A DNA stretch of 21,224 bases from the NCBI GenBank assembly GCA_032095175.1, contig DAMCZI010000061.1, positions 1-21,224 on the forward strand, written 5' to 3'. The notes below the pieces were generated by a model, which made no database searches, was not told the origin of the DNA, and saw only the letters and a list, made by a program, of their open reading frames with translations. A program made the translations under genes and the position numbers. The stretch comes from DAMCZI01 sp032095175. GTDB taxonomy: Bacteria; Bacillota; Clostridia; Clostridiales; Caloramatoraceae. Numbering within the stretch: the stretch's first letter is position 1; the number at the start of each line of letters is the position of its first letter. Below, piece after piece: positions 1 through 5,706 of this stretch.

Positions 1-60
1 GTGACCAATTGTTCCAATGTTAATATGTGGTTTAGTTCTCTCAAAATGTGCCTTTGCCAT
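1..60 (-). CDS. tuf: Elongation factor Tu, N-terminal fragment (cut by window edge)
   Basis: Only the first 20 codons lie in the window. They read MAKAHFERTKPHINIGTIGH, the near-invariant EF-Tu amino terminus leading into the first GTP-binding loop. EF-Tu is the cytoplasmic GTPase that delivers aminoacyl-tRNA to the ribosome. The start is an ATG preceded on the minus strand by AAAGGAGGAGAAAAAG, a very strong SD, as expected for one of the most highly expressed genes. The gene follows tRNA-Thr on the same strand and probably belongs to the sigH / tRNA / tuf / ribosomal-protein region typical of Firmicutes. The rest of the gene runs off the left edge. Confidence 0.95.
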   Translation of the reverse strand, partial: MAKAHFERTKPHINIGTIGH

Positions 61-278
61 CTTTTTCTCCTCCTTTATGCGCGGTGATAACACCTATAAA
101 TTAATATATCCAACGCAAAAACTCTGCTGCATTCTACCCTTATAAACGTAACATCCCCATAGTTTAAAGCAGGGTACTTCATAAAAATAGGCTACAGAAA
201 TTTTTGTGCGTTACATATAGTTTAAACGGCTTTTGCCGTTAAGTAAACTCATCCCGGTGTTTCCTATATGTAAATAAG
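61..278 (-). promoter_or_regulatory. Intergenic leader between tRNA-Thr and tuf, with a nested hairpin
   Basis: No gene is visible here. Reading the minus strand, positions 271-213 can fold as a nested hairpin. The outer stem is ACATATA with TATATGT, followed by a bulge of about 15 nt on one side. The middle stem is GTTTA with TAAAC, and the apical stem is AACGGC-AAAA-GCCGTT. No U-tract follows the apical stem, so it is not a standard terminator. The fold could be a processing site that separates the tRNA from tuf mRNA, or part of a tuf leader. The function is inferred from position only. Confidence 0.4.
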
Positions 279-354
279 TGGAGCCCATGACCAGGATTGA
301 ACTGGTGACCTCCACCTTACCAAGGTGACGCTCTGCCGACTGAGCTACATGGGC
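279..354 (-). tRNA. tRNA-Thr (anticodon GGT)
   Basis: A complete cloverleaf is visible on the minus strand. The acceptor stem is GCCCATG with CATGGGC, and the D arm begins GCTCAGTCGGCAGAGC. The anticodon stem TCACC/GGTGG encloses loop TTGGTAA, giving anticodon GGT, which reads ACC and ACU. The T arm is ACCAG-TTCAATC-CTGGT, the discriminator is T, and the 3' CCA is encoded (281-279). A small hairpin (AAGGGA / TCCCTT, 372-357) lies immediately 5' of the acceptor stem and may belong to the precursor leader. The gene sits between sigH and tuf, an arrangement that recalls the tRNA-Thr next to tufB in E. coli. Confidence 0.97.
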
Positions 355-394
355 ACAAGGGAAAAATCCCTTTGACTACCGTCATCGATTATTT

Positions 395-423
395 ATTCTA
401 CACTTTTCTAAAAAAACTGTCAA
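395..423 (-). promoter_or_regulatory. Strong sigma-A type promoter for tRNA-Thr (and perhaps tuf)
   Basis: On the minus strand TTGACA (423-418) is separated by exactly 17 nt from TAGAAT (400-395). This is close to consensus. It lies about 40 nt upstream of the mature tRNA and just beyond the sigH stop codon, so the tRNA can be transcribed independently of sigH. Confidence 0.8.
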
Positions 424-430
424 TAACAAA

Positions 431-1084
431 TTATGTAATGTTATCTTGTTCTTTTAAAAACTTTTCGAGTTTTCTTTTTACTCTCTGCAGAGCATTATCA
501 ATGGATTTCGCATGTCTATCCAAGTCACATGCTATCTCCTGATATGACTTTCCATCAAGATAGCATCTTAGTACTTCCATTTCCAAATCACTTAATACTT
601 CAGACATCTTGCTCTTTATCTTATATCGTTCCTCATTGCTTATTATAACTTCTTCCGGGTCTGAAATATGTATTGTAGAAAGTATATCCATAAGAGTTCT
701 ATCTGATTCCTCATCATATATAGGTTTATTTAGAGACACATAACTATTTAAAGGTATGTGCTTTTGCCTTGTTGCCGTTTTAATTGCAGTTATTATCTGT
801 CTAGTTATGCATAATTCTGCAAAGGCCCTGAAGGATGAAAGTTTGTCAGGCCTAAAGTCCCTAATGGATTTGTATAAGCCTATCATTCCTTCTTGGAATA
901 TATCGTCCTTATCACCCCCGATTAGGAAATATGTTTTAGCCTTAGCTTTGACAAAGTTGCGATACTTATTAATGAGATATTCCTCTGCTGCTGTATCACC
1001 ATTTCTGGCCAAAAGCACTACTTCTTCATCTAGCATATTACTGTAGTAGTCGTAGTCCCTGTTCGAGCAATCATAAGCTTTCAA
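431..1084 (-). CDS. sigH: RNA polymerase sigma factor SigH (stationary phase / sporulation)
   Basis: This is a sigma-70 family factor of about 217 residues, the usual SigH length. Region 2 spans roughly residues 38-107, with GGDKDDIFQEGMIGLYKSIR and a -10-recognition segment ending FAELCITRQI. Region 4 spans about 160-210, with a helix-turn-helix in LSDLEMEVLRCYLDGKSYQE and a basic end RVKRKLEKF. In Bacillus and Clostridium SigH drives early sporulation genes such as spo0A. The chosen start is TTG at 1084, placed just after a run of eight G that serves as the SD. A longer ORF begins at ATG 1123, but the -10 box at 1129-1134 would put the transcript start at or after that ATG. The gene lies in its family position upstream of tuf, but the usual yacP neighbour is destroyed. 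Confidence 0.93.
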   Translation of the reverse strand: MKAYDCSNRDYDYYSNMLDEEVVLLARNGDTAAEEYLINKYRNFVKAKAKTYFLIGGDKDDIFQEGMIGLYKSIRDFRPDKLSSFRAFAELCITRQIITAIKTATRQKHIPLNSYVSLNKPIYDEESDRTLMDILSTIHISDPEEVIISNEERYKIKSKMSEVLSDLEMEVLRCYLDGKSYQEIACDLDRHAKSIDNALQRVKRKLEKFLKEQDNIT

Positions 1085-1090
1085 ATAAAT

Positions 1091-1098
1091 CCCCCCCC
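1091..1098 (-). promoter_or_regulatory. G8 homopolymer acting as SD of sigH
   Basis: The minus strand reads CTTGGGGGGGGATTTATTG, with the TTG at 1084. The G8 run is the only anti-16S-like sequence at a suitable distance. Its length could vary by slippage, which would change SD spacing but not the reading frame if translation starts at the TTG. Confidence 0.6.
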
Positions 1099-1128
1099 AA
1101 GTAGCAACAAGCCCCATATACAAATTTC

Positions 1129-1158
1129 ATTATATATCGTCAATCACATGAAAGTCAA
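1129..1158 (-). promoter_or_regulatory. Probable sigH promoter
   Basis: The minus strand shows TTGACT (1158-1153), an 18-nt spacer, and TATAAT (1134-1129). Predicted transcription starts near 1122, giving a 5' leader of about 38 nt before the TTG start. A sequence GCGTCGAAA just upstream (around 1172-1180) resembles a Spo0A box (TGTCGAA) with one mismatch; this resemblance is weak. Confidence 0.65.
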
Positions 1159-1164
1159 GCTCTT

Positions 1165-1233
1165 TCAAAGGTTTCGACGCATTCTTTCAAGTTTTTCCAA
1201 AATATTCACATCAAGATAATCCTTAAGGCACAT
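1165..1233 (-). pseudogene. yacP: C-terminal remnant of yacP (NYN-domain endoribonuclease family)
   Basis: An in-frame stretch ends with LDVNILEKLERMRRNL and a TGA stop at 1165. This matches the C-terminal pattern of YacP proteins as I remember it for B. subtilis (LSEEVLKTFEKWRRGDL). YacP normally lies between rlmB and sigH, which is exactly where the fragment sits. About 150 N-terminal codons, including the whole nuclease core, are absent. The sequence changes directly into the long inverted repeat at about 1226, and only some 20 nt separate the other end of that repeat from the rlmB stop. The gene is therefore deleted rather than merely interrupted. The alternative is a chance 20-codon ORF, but position and motif agree. 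Confidence 0.7.
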
Positions 1234-1384
1234 TAAAAAAATAAATAAGTTAGATTGCGAAGTAATTTTGATTATTTTCTAGGCACTCAATCACGAGCAT
1301 ACTAACTGTATGTAAGTGATTGAGTAACGACGAAAAGAATCAAAAGGACGAGTAAGATGACTTATTTATTTTTTTAATGTGCCT
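1226..1384. repeat. Long-hairpin MITE-like element (copy 1, 159 bp)
   Basis: The 25-nt ends (1226-1250 and 1360-1384) are perfect inverted complements, beginning AGGCACATTAAAAAAATAAA. Inside, TTTTGATTATTTTC faces GAAAAGAATCAAAA, and ACTCAATCAC faces GTGATTGAGT. The tip is CATAC-taact-GTATG. The whole segment can fold into one imperfect hairpin. It has no coding capacity. A short outer dyad (CTTA / TAAG) extends the symmetry, and no clear target-site duplication is visible. Termini resemble those of the element at 14349-14584. It replaces most of yacP. Confidence 0.75.
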
Positions 1385-1405
1385 AAGAGTATTTTTTTTC
1401 TCGAC

Positions 1406-2482
1406 TTACTTGTTACTTCCCCTTTGTCGTTGTATCTCATACATCATTATTCCTGCTGCCACAGAAGCATTTAATGAATCGATATCACCCTGCATTGGAA
1501 TTTTTACTACCATATCACAATTTTCTTTAACAAGCCTTGAGATACCTTTTCCTTCACTTCCTACAACAACTGCTATAGGTCCCTTTAAATTTACGTTATA
1601 GCAAGCATCTCCATCCATATCCAAACCAGCTATCCAAAGTCCTCTTTCCTTAAGCTCCTTTATTGTCTGGTTTACATTTGTAACCTTGGCTATCTTTGTA
1701 TATTCTATTGCTCCTGCTGAAGCCTTGGCAACAGCTGCAGTAACAGATGCCGCTCTTCTTTTTGGTATTATAACTCCATGGGCACCACTGAGGTTTGCTG
1801 TTCTAACAATTGAGCCAAGATTATGAGGATCTTCTATTTCATCAAGTATTATAACAAAAGGTGTCTCTTTTTTATCTTCTGCTGCCTGCAATATCTCATC
1901 CACTGTAGAATAGCTGTATGGTGAAACAATGGCAATAACTCCCTGGTGACCGCCAACCTCTGACATCTCGTCAAGCCTTTTTCTTTCCACCTCGCTAATT
2001 ATAATTTTCCTATCCTTTGCCATACCAGAAATCAATTTTAAAGAACCTTCAATAGCTCCCTTTGCCATATATATCTTTTCTATTGTTCTACCGGATTTTA
2101 AAGCTTCTATTACAGGATTTCTACCTTCTACAGTTCTTTCTGACCACTCACCTAAGCCTTCTTCATCCGAAGGTCTATTTACATCCTCAGAATATCTGTC
2201 AGTTTTAACCTTATATCCATCCTCTGAATATTCTTTAACTCTTGGTTTATACCCATCCCTTGAAAATTCCTTAGTCTTAGGTTTTTCTCTTCTATCCTGA
2301 AATCTTTCCTTACTACCTTTTTCTCCATCCCCTGAATATTCTTTAACTCTTGGTTTATATCCATCCCTTGAAAATTCCTTAGTCTTGGGTTTTTCTCTTC
2401 TATCCTGAAATCTTTCCTTGCTGCCTTTTTCTCCACCTGATGTGTTCCATTCCCTTGATGTTTTTGTTGGTTTCATATTCAT
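1406..2482 (-). CDS. rlmB: 23S rRNA (guanosine-2'-O)-methyltransferase, RlmB/TrmH (SpoU) family
   Basis: This is a SAM-dependent ribose methylase. The core begins near residue 118 (VEGRNPVIEAL, the L30e-like substrate-binding part). The SPOUT knot motifs follow: motif 1 PHNLGSIVRTANLSGAHGV (from 219), motif 2 VVVGSEGKGISRLV, and motif 3 KIPMQGDIDSLNASVAAG. By family it should 2'-O-methylate a guanosine in the 23S peptidyl-transferase region (G2251 in E. coli), though SpoU paralogs can differ in target. It carries a highly charged, probably disordered N-terminal extension of about 116 residues. That extension contains two near-identical 36-residue repeats (17-52 and 53-88) and a degenerate third start. 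The ATG at 2482 follows AAGGGATGAT; Met3 is an alternative. It lies 16 nt after thyX and is probably cotranscribed with it. Confidence 0.93.
   Translation of the reverse strand: MNMKPTKTSREWNTSGGEKGSKERFQDRREKPKTKEFSRDGYKPRVKEYSGDGEKGSKERFQDRREKPKTKEFSRDGYKPRVKEYSEDGYKVKTDRYSEDVNRPSDEEGLGEWSERTVEGRNPVIEALKSGRTIEKIYMAKGAIEGSLKLISGMAKDRKIIISEVERKRLDEMSEVGGHQGVIAIVSPYSYSTVDEILQAAEDKKETPFVIILDEIEDPHNLGSIVRTANLSGAHGVIIPKRRAASVTAAVAKASAGAIEYTKIAKVTNVNQTIKELKERGLWIAGLDMDGDACYNVNLKGPIAVVVGSEGKGISRLVKENCDMVVKIPMQGDIDSLNASVAAGIMMYEIQRQRGSNK
2219..2434 (-). repeat. 108-bp in-frame tandem duplication inside rlmB
   Basis: Two adjacent 108-bp units (2434-2327 and 2326-2219) differ at only a few bases. Both encode a 36-residue unit starting GEKGSKERFQDRREKPKTKE and ending KEYS(G/E)D. 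The unit length is a multiple of three, so copy number can change without breaking the methyltransferase frame. The near identity suggests a recent duplication. Confidence 0.9.
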
Positions 2483-2498
2483 ATCATCCCTTCAGTTA

Positions 2499-3281
2499 TT
2501 ATTTATTGCATTTACTACCGATATATCTTTCCCTAATTTCAAGCATTTTACCACAGGACATTGTCCCTTCAGGGCATGGTCCACAAAGACATGAAGGTCC
2601 TGCATTTTTAAATAGTGCTGGTGCAACCTTCTTAATTTCCTTTAACATTTCATCTGCCATTCTTCTAATTTCCCACTGGGCTCTACTACAGCATCTATGT
2701 CTGAAAAAGTTCATAAGTGAACGTGCATTCATGGTAAGTACAATCTTAGTCTCGCAGGCATTTGGAAATACATATCTTGCATCCTCAATTGCCATTTTCT
2801 CTGCTGCTCTTAAAGCCTTTTTTTCATCTACTCCCTCTTCAAGCAGCCTTGCAGTATGCTTCTTTTTTAAAATATCAACAAGCTTGTCGTATGTTTTTTG
2901 ATCTTCTTCCATTGCCTCTATAAAAATTTGTCTTGCTTCTGAAATATCTTTTATTGAATCAGGCACTACATATTGAAACTGATCGAGTTTAACATACCTT
3001 TGACTTTGCTGAGAATAGGAAGCAATTCTATGTCTTACAAGCTGATGTGTAAGAGTTCTGGATACCCCCTCAACCGCAAATGTGAAGCTCACATGTTCAA
3101 TAGGAGATTCATGACCTAAATCGCTAAGCATATGTACAAATTTTGCTGTACTTTCTTCATCAAGTTTTTCCATTATATCTTCAACTCCAACCCTGCTGTA
3201 GCACAATTTTGCTGCAGCTGCTACAACCTCTTGAGGGTTTGGTGTATGAGCAATTAATTCAACTTTCATATTACACTCCAT
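2499..3281 (-). CDS. thyX: Flavin-dependent thymidylate synthase ThyX
   Basis: This protein makes dTMP from dUMP using methylene-tetrahydrofolate and FAD-mediated hydride transfer. The ThyX signature RHRxxSxxxxSxR is present as RHRIASYSQQSQR (residues 83-95). The dUMP/FAD region GHESPIEHVSFTF is at 56-68. The 260 residues fit the family. Residues MNARSLMNFFRHRCCSRAQWEIR form the second conserved block. The C-terminus carries a cysteine cluster (CLCGPC). The chosen ATG follows GAGGTG with 7-nt spacing; Met5 also has an SD-like GGAG. The gene lies between mrnC and rlmB, as in many Clostridia. A terminator after mrnC implies its own promoter in 3282-3400; TATAAT-like boxes are present there but no convincing -35. 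Confidence 0.95.
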   Translation of the reverse strand: MECNMKVELIAHTPNPQEVVAAAAKLCYSRVGVEDIMEKLDEESTAKFVHMLSDLGHESPIEHVSFTFAVEGVSRTLTHQLVRHRIASYSQQSQRYVKLDQFQYVVPDSIKDISEARQIFIEAMEEDQKTYDKLVDILKKKHTARLLEEGVDEKKALRAAEKMAIEDARYVFPNACETKIVLTMNARSLMNFFRHRCCSRAQWEIRRMADEMLKEIKKVAPALFKNAGPSCLCGPCPEGTMSCGKMLEIRERYIGSKCNK

Positions 3282-3399
3282 AAAAATTCACCTCTTTAAA
3301 GATTCTAAATACACCGCAAAAATTATAGTGCATTCTATACAAATCATATTATAACACAATAATATAACCACAAATATATCGAATTTTAACAAATACACA

Positions 3400-3433
3400 A
3401 CAAAAGAGCAACCATATTATGAAATGGCTGCTC
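3400..3433 (-). terminator. Rho-independent terminator of mrnC
   Basis: On the minus strand GAGCAGCCAT (3433-3424) pairs with ATGGTTGCTC (3415-3406), a 10-bp stem with one G-U pair, followed by TTTTGT. It overlaps the last codons of mrnC, with the stop codon in the loop. Confidence 0.8.
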
Positions 3434-3875
3434 CTTTAAATATGTTTTTCATAATTTCATCAAGCCTTTCGTATCTTTTCATAAGGAAAAGATATCCTAT
3501 AAGGCATTCAAAAGCTGTTGCCAGCCTGTAATCAATAACCTCAGCATTTTTAGGTACATGATGAGTTTTTGTGTTTCTTCCCCTTCTTACAATATTCTGT
3601 TCCTCCTCAGAAAGGGTTGAACTGATACTATCAAGTATCTTTGCCTGTTCTCCTGCCTTTACATATTTTATAGATGCTCTGTGGAGATCCTTTGCATTCT
3701 TTATACCCTCTGAAATAATATGACTTCTGACATAAACTTCATATACAGCATCTCCAATATAAGCCCATACTAAAGGGTTCAGCATCCTTATATCATTCTC
3801 ATCTAAGCTTATATAATCTCCTATATTAATCATTCGCTTTTCGTAATCCTTTCTTATTAGCAATTTTAAATACAT
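3417..3875 (-). CDS. mrnC: Mini-ribonuclease III (23S rRNA maturation)
   Basis: Mini-III is an RNase III catalytic domain without a dsRNA-binding domain, which processes the ends of 23S pre-rRNA in Firmicutes. The signature is LVWAYIGDAVYEVYVRSHI, with the metal-binding Asp in IGD. Further blocks are KDLHRASIKYVKA, RRGRN and YRLATAFECLIGYLFL, the last with the second catalytic acidic residue. The 152 residues slightly exceed the usual ~140. ATG 3875 follows AAAGGTGT at about 10 nt. Met15 (3833) would give a length closer to relatives, but its SD is too distant. The downstream order thyX-rlmB-sigH is the standard cluster; cysS and gltX, often upstream, are not here. Confidence 0.92.
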   Translation of the reverse strand: MYLKLLIRKDYEKRMINIGDYISLDENDIRMLNPLVWAYIGDAVYEVYVRSHIISEGIKNAKDLHRASIKYVKAGEQAKILDSISSTLSEEEQNIVRRGRNTKTHHVPKNAEVIDYRLATAFECLIGYLFLMKRYERLDEIMKNIFKGAAIS

Positions 3876-3945
3876 ATATATTTTACACCTTTTTTAAATA
3901 TAATAAAGCTATATTAATCACACTAAAGATTTTATATTGGGTGTT

Positions 3946-4027
3946 GTGCGATTAATGAATCAAGGAATATGATTTCGCATAAATGCTTAGGGTCAAACAA
4001 TGTAGAATCATTTGCGCAAAACATATA
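3946..4027 (+). repeat. Paired ~82-nt intergenic element, copy A (upstream of hprK)
   Basis: The sequence starts GTGCGATTAATGAATCAAGG and ends AAAACATATA. It matches the minus strand of 11047-10967 over its full length, with about 67 of 82 positions identical and one indel. Twelve of fourteen substitutions are transitions. It contains the dyad AATCA-N7-TGATT, possible pairing GCGA...TCGC, and the palindrome GCATAAATGC. It lies in the divergent mrnC-hprK gap and ends 79 nt before the hprK start. Function is unknown. A short frame through it reads AINESRNMISHKCL, also conserved in copy B, so a decayed coding sequence is possible. Confidence 0.7.
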
Positions 4028-4041
4028 CATACTATATTTTC

Positions 4042-4070
4042 TTGTAATTATGACAATATACCGTTAATAT
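4042..4070 (+). promoter_or_regulatory. Possible hprK promoter
   Basis: TTGTAA (4042-4047), a 17-nt spacer and TAATAT (4065-4070) lie 37 nt upstream of the hprK start. A second reading, ATGACA (4050-4055) with GTATAA, is also possible. Either one places the 82-nt element upstream of the promoter rather than in the transcript. Confidence 0.4.
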
Positions 4071-4106
4071 AAGGTATAAATAAAAATGTAAATCGAGGTG
4101 AATATT

Positions 4107-5024
4107 ATGAAATCTATAGCTATATATGAATTTATCAAAGATTTAGAGCTTGAACCAGTTTATATAGGGAGCTGCAGCGAAGTAAAATTTAACACCAGCG
4201 ATATAAACAGACCCGGCCTCCAATTTGCTAATTATTACGATCACTTCTATGATACTTCCCTCCGCCTGCAGGTGGTTGGCAAAATAGAAATGACCTATCT
4301 TGAAACATTAGATTCCAAAACACGCGAAGAACGGCTTGATGAATATTTTAAAAATCCACTTCCTTGTGTTGTTATAAGTAGAGGAATGGATATCCCTGAT
4401 GAAATGTTGAAAAAGGCAGAGGAATATAACTGCCCACTTTTAAGAACAAAGCTAATTACAACTAAATTCGTTCATACAGCAATACATTATCTTAATTCAA
4501 AACTTGCTCCATCAACAACAGTTCATGGTGAACTTGTTGATGTTTATGGTATAGGGGTTCTTATTATCGGAGAATCTGGTATTGGCAAGAGCGAAACTGC
4601 CCTTGAATTAGTAAAAATGGGACATCGTCTTGTTACTGACGATTCAGTTGAAATAAAAAAGGTTGCAGATAATAGATTGGTTGGTGAATCTCCAGATGTA
4701 ACTCAAAACTTTATGGAGATACGCGGTATTGGAATAATAGATATCAAAGAAATGTATGGTGTAGGTTCCATAATAAAAAGTAAATCCATAGACCTTGTTA
4801 TCAATTTAGAGTTTTGGAATGAAAATAATACCTATGACAGACTCGGGATAGATGAAGAGTTTATGGCCATACTTGATGTTAATGTTCAAAAACTTACAAT
4901 TCCAGTCCGTCCAGGTCGAAACCTTGCTATAATAACAGAGGTAGCTGCACGCAACTTTCGCCTTAAAAACATGGGCTACGATGCTCCAGTAGAACTTGAC
5001 AGACGAATAACAGATCAAATATAG
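4107..5024 (+). CDS. hprK: HPr kinase/phosphorylase
   Basis: This bifunctional enzyme phosphorylates and dephosphorylates Ser46 of HPr and so controls CcpA-dependent carbon catabolite repression in Firmicutes. The N-terminal domain (1-130) has the family's fold and ends at HGELVDVYGIGVLI. The P-loop GESGIGKS is at 155-162. The HprK/P signature MEIRGIGIID starts at 203, and the C-terminal VRPGRNLA block is present. The 305-residue length is typical. The start is ATG 4107, preceded by GAGGTG with 6-nt spacing; an in-frame GTG at 4098 overlaps this SD and is unlikely. The gene stands alone and is oriented against its minus-strand neighbours. HPr itself is not in the window. Confidence 0.95.
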   Translation: MKSIAIYEFIKDLELEPVYIGSCSEVKFNTSDINRPGLQFANYYDHFYDTSLRLQVVGKIEMTYLETLDSKTREERLDEYFKNPLPCVVISRGMDIPDEMLKKAEEYNCPLLRTKLITTKFVHTAIHYLNSKLAPSTTVHGELVDVYGIGVLIIGESGIGKSETALELVKMGHRLVTDDSVEIKKVADNRLVGESPDVTQNFMEIRGIGIIDIKEMYGVGSIIKSKSIDLVINLEFWNENNTYDRLGIDEEFMAILDVNVQKLTIPVRPGRNLAIITEVAARNFRLKNMGYDAPVELDRRITDQI

Positions 5025-5086
5025 ACTTTTATATTCCCCATACTCCCCATGCCCTGTATAAATCACAATGGTCTACTGCACAACGT

Positions 5087-5112
5087 AAGTGCCATGTGCC
5101 CGGCACTTTTAT
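5087..5112 (+). terminator. Possible terminator after hprK
   Basis: AAGTGCC (5087-5093) pairs with GGCACTT (5102-5108), with loop ATGTGCCC, followed by TTAT. The U-tract is short, so termination may be weak. The rest of the 186-nt gap (5025-5210) shows no gene. Confidence 0.4.
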
Positions 5113-5210
5113 ACATTACATATGGAATGATTTTCAGCACTGAAAGGTGTTAATAAGAATCCTTACAGCATATTATTTATTAAAAGTCCTTTAAGGAGTG
5201 TGGGGATATA

Positions 5211-5630
5211 TTGCTTGAAAATGGAAGAAATACGGATGCTATAAGGCTGCTTTTCAAACTAAAGGGTGTAAAGAAAGATATACTTTCAATTTCAAGACAT
5301 CTAAAAAGCATAAAAAGTCAAAGAGATAGCTACGAAAATTATAAAAGATGCATAAACACCTATCAGGACGCTTCATGCTACTACTTTCAGTGCTGCGGTT
5401 TTTTAAAATCACAATATTTTTATGGATATGTATCACCTGCAAGTAAAAAATTTCTTATAAGCAATCTCTTTATACCAGGTTATAAAAGTTTTCTAGAGTT
5501 AAGACGCAATTTAGCATTAGTGAAAACTGATGACATATATTTAAGTAGTCTTAAACTACTCAAAAACAACGTTGAAACTATAAACAACTCACTTTCCGAA
5601 ATTCTGTCTGAATTAAATAAACTGCATTAA
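5211..5630 (+). CDS. Hypothetical protein, 139 residues, family not recognised
   Basis: I do not recognise this protein. It starts at TTG 5211. SD candidates are AAGGAG (rather distant, about 12-13 nt) and GGGGA (closer). The protein is lysine-rich with no signal peptide or membrane segment. Residues 18-50 (LKGVKKDILSISRHLKSIKS) and 108-139 (LKLLKNNVETINNSLSEILS) have the heptad-like spacing of amphipathic or coiled-coil helices. A central aromatic and cysteine-rich part includes CYYFQCCGF and YFYGYVS. Codon use matches the surroundings. It follows hprK on the same strand after 186 nt and is closed by a strong terminator at 5669-5705, which argues that it is a real gene. No function is proposed. 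Confidence 0.65.
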   Translation: MLENGRNTDAIRLLFKLKGVKKDILSISRHLKSIKSQRDSYENYKRCINTYQDASCYYFQCCGFLKSQYFYGYVSPASKKFLISNLFIPGYKSFLELRRNLALVKTDDIYLSSLKLLKNNVETINNSLSEILSELNKLH

Positions 5631-5668
5631 GGCTATTCAAACTTGGCGCATGCATGCTACTTCTATAC

Positions 5669-5705
5669 AAAAGGAGGTATGCAGCCTTTGCATACCTCCC
5701 CTTTT
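5669..5705. terminator. Bidirectional terminator between the 139-residue gene and natB
   Basis: GGAGGTATGCA (5673-5683) pairs perfectly with TGCATACCTCC (5689-5699), with a 5-nt loop. T-rich tails lie on both sides: CCTTTTAT on the plus strand and TTTTGTAT on the minus strand. It serves the converging genes. Confidence 0.88.
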
Positions 5706-5706
5706 A

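Noticed and set aside
756..1046. Plus-strand ORFs opposite sigH, rlmB, natAB, ispDF, radA and clpC
   Set aside because: They are antisense shadows of well-identified genes, with no SD and hydrophobic low-complexity products.
1085..1123. A 13-residue N-terminal extension of SigH from ATG 1123
   Set aside because: The -10 box at 1129-1134 places transcript start at or after this ATG, the frame runs through the G8 tract, and there is no SD before it. TTG 1084 has both a leader and an SD.
1226..1384. The long hairpin as an ordinary terminator of rlmB
   Set aside because: The stem is far too long and AT-rich with no terminal U-tract, and its ends match the other elements.
2179..2436. An 85-residue ORF within the rlmB repeat region in another frame
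   Set aside because: It arises from the 108-bp duplication read out of frame. The real frame leads into the SpoU core.
3946..4027. A known riboswitch upstream of hprK
   Set aside because: I could not match it to the conserved cores of common riboswitch classes (c-di-GMP, c-di-AMP, SAM, glycine, preQ1), and the probable promoter lies downstream of it.
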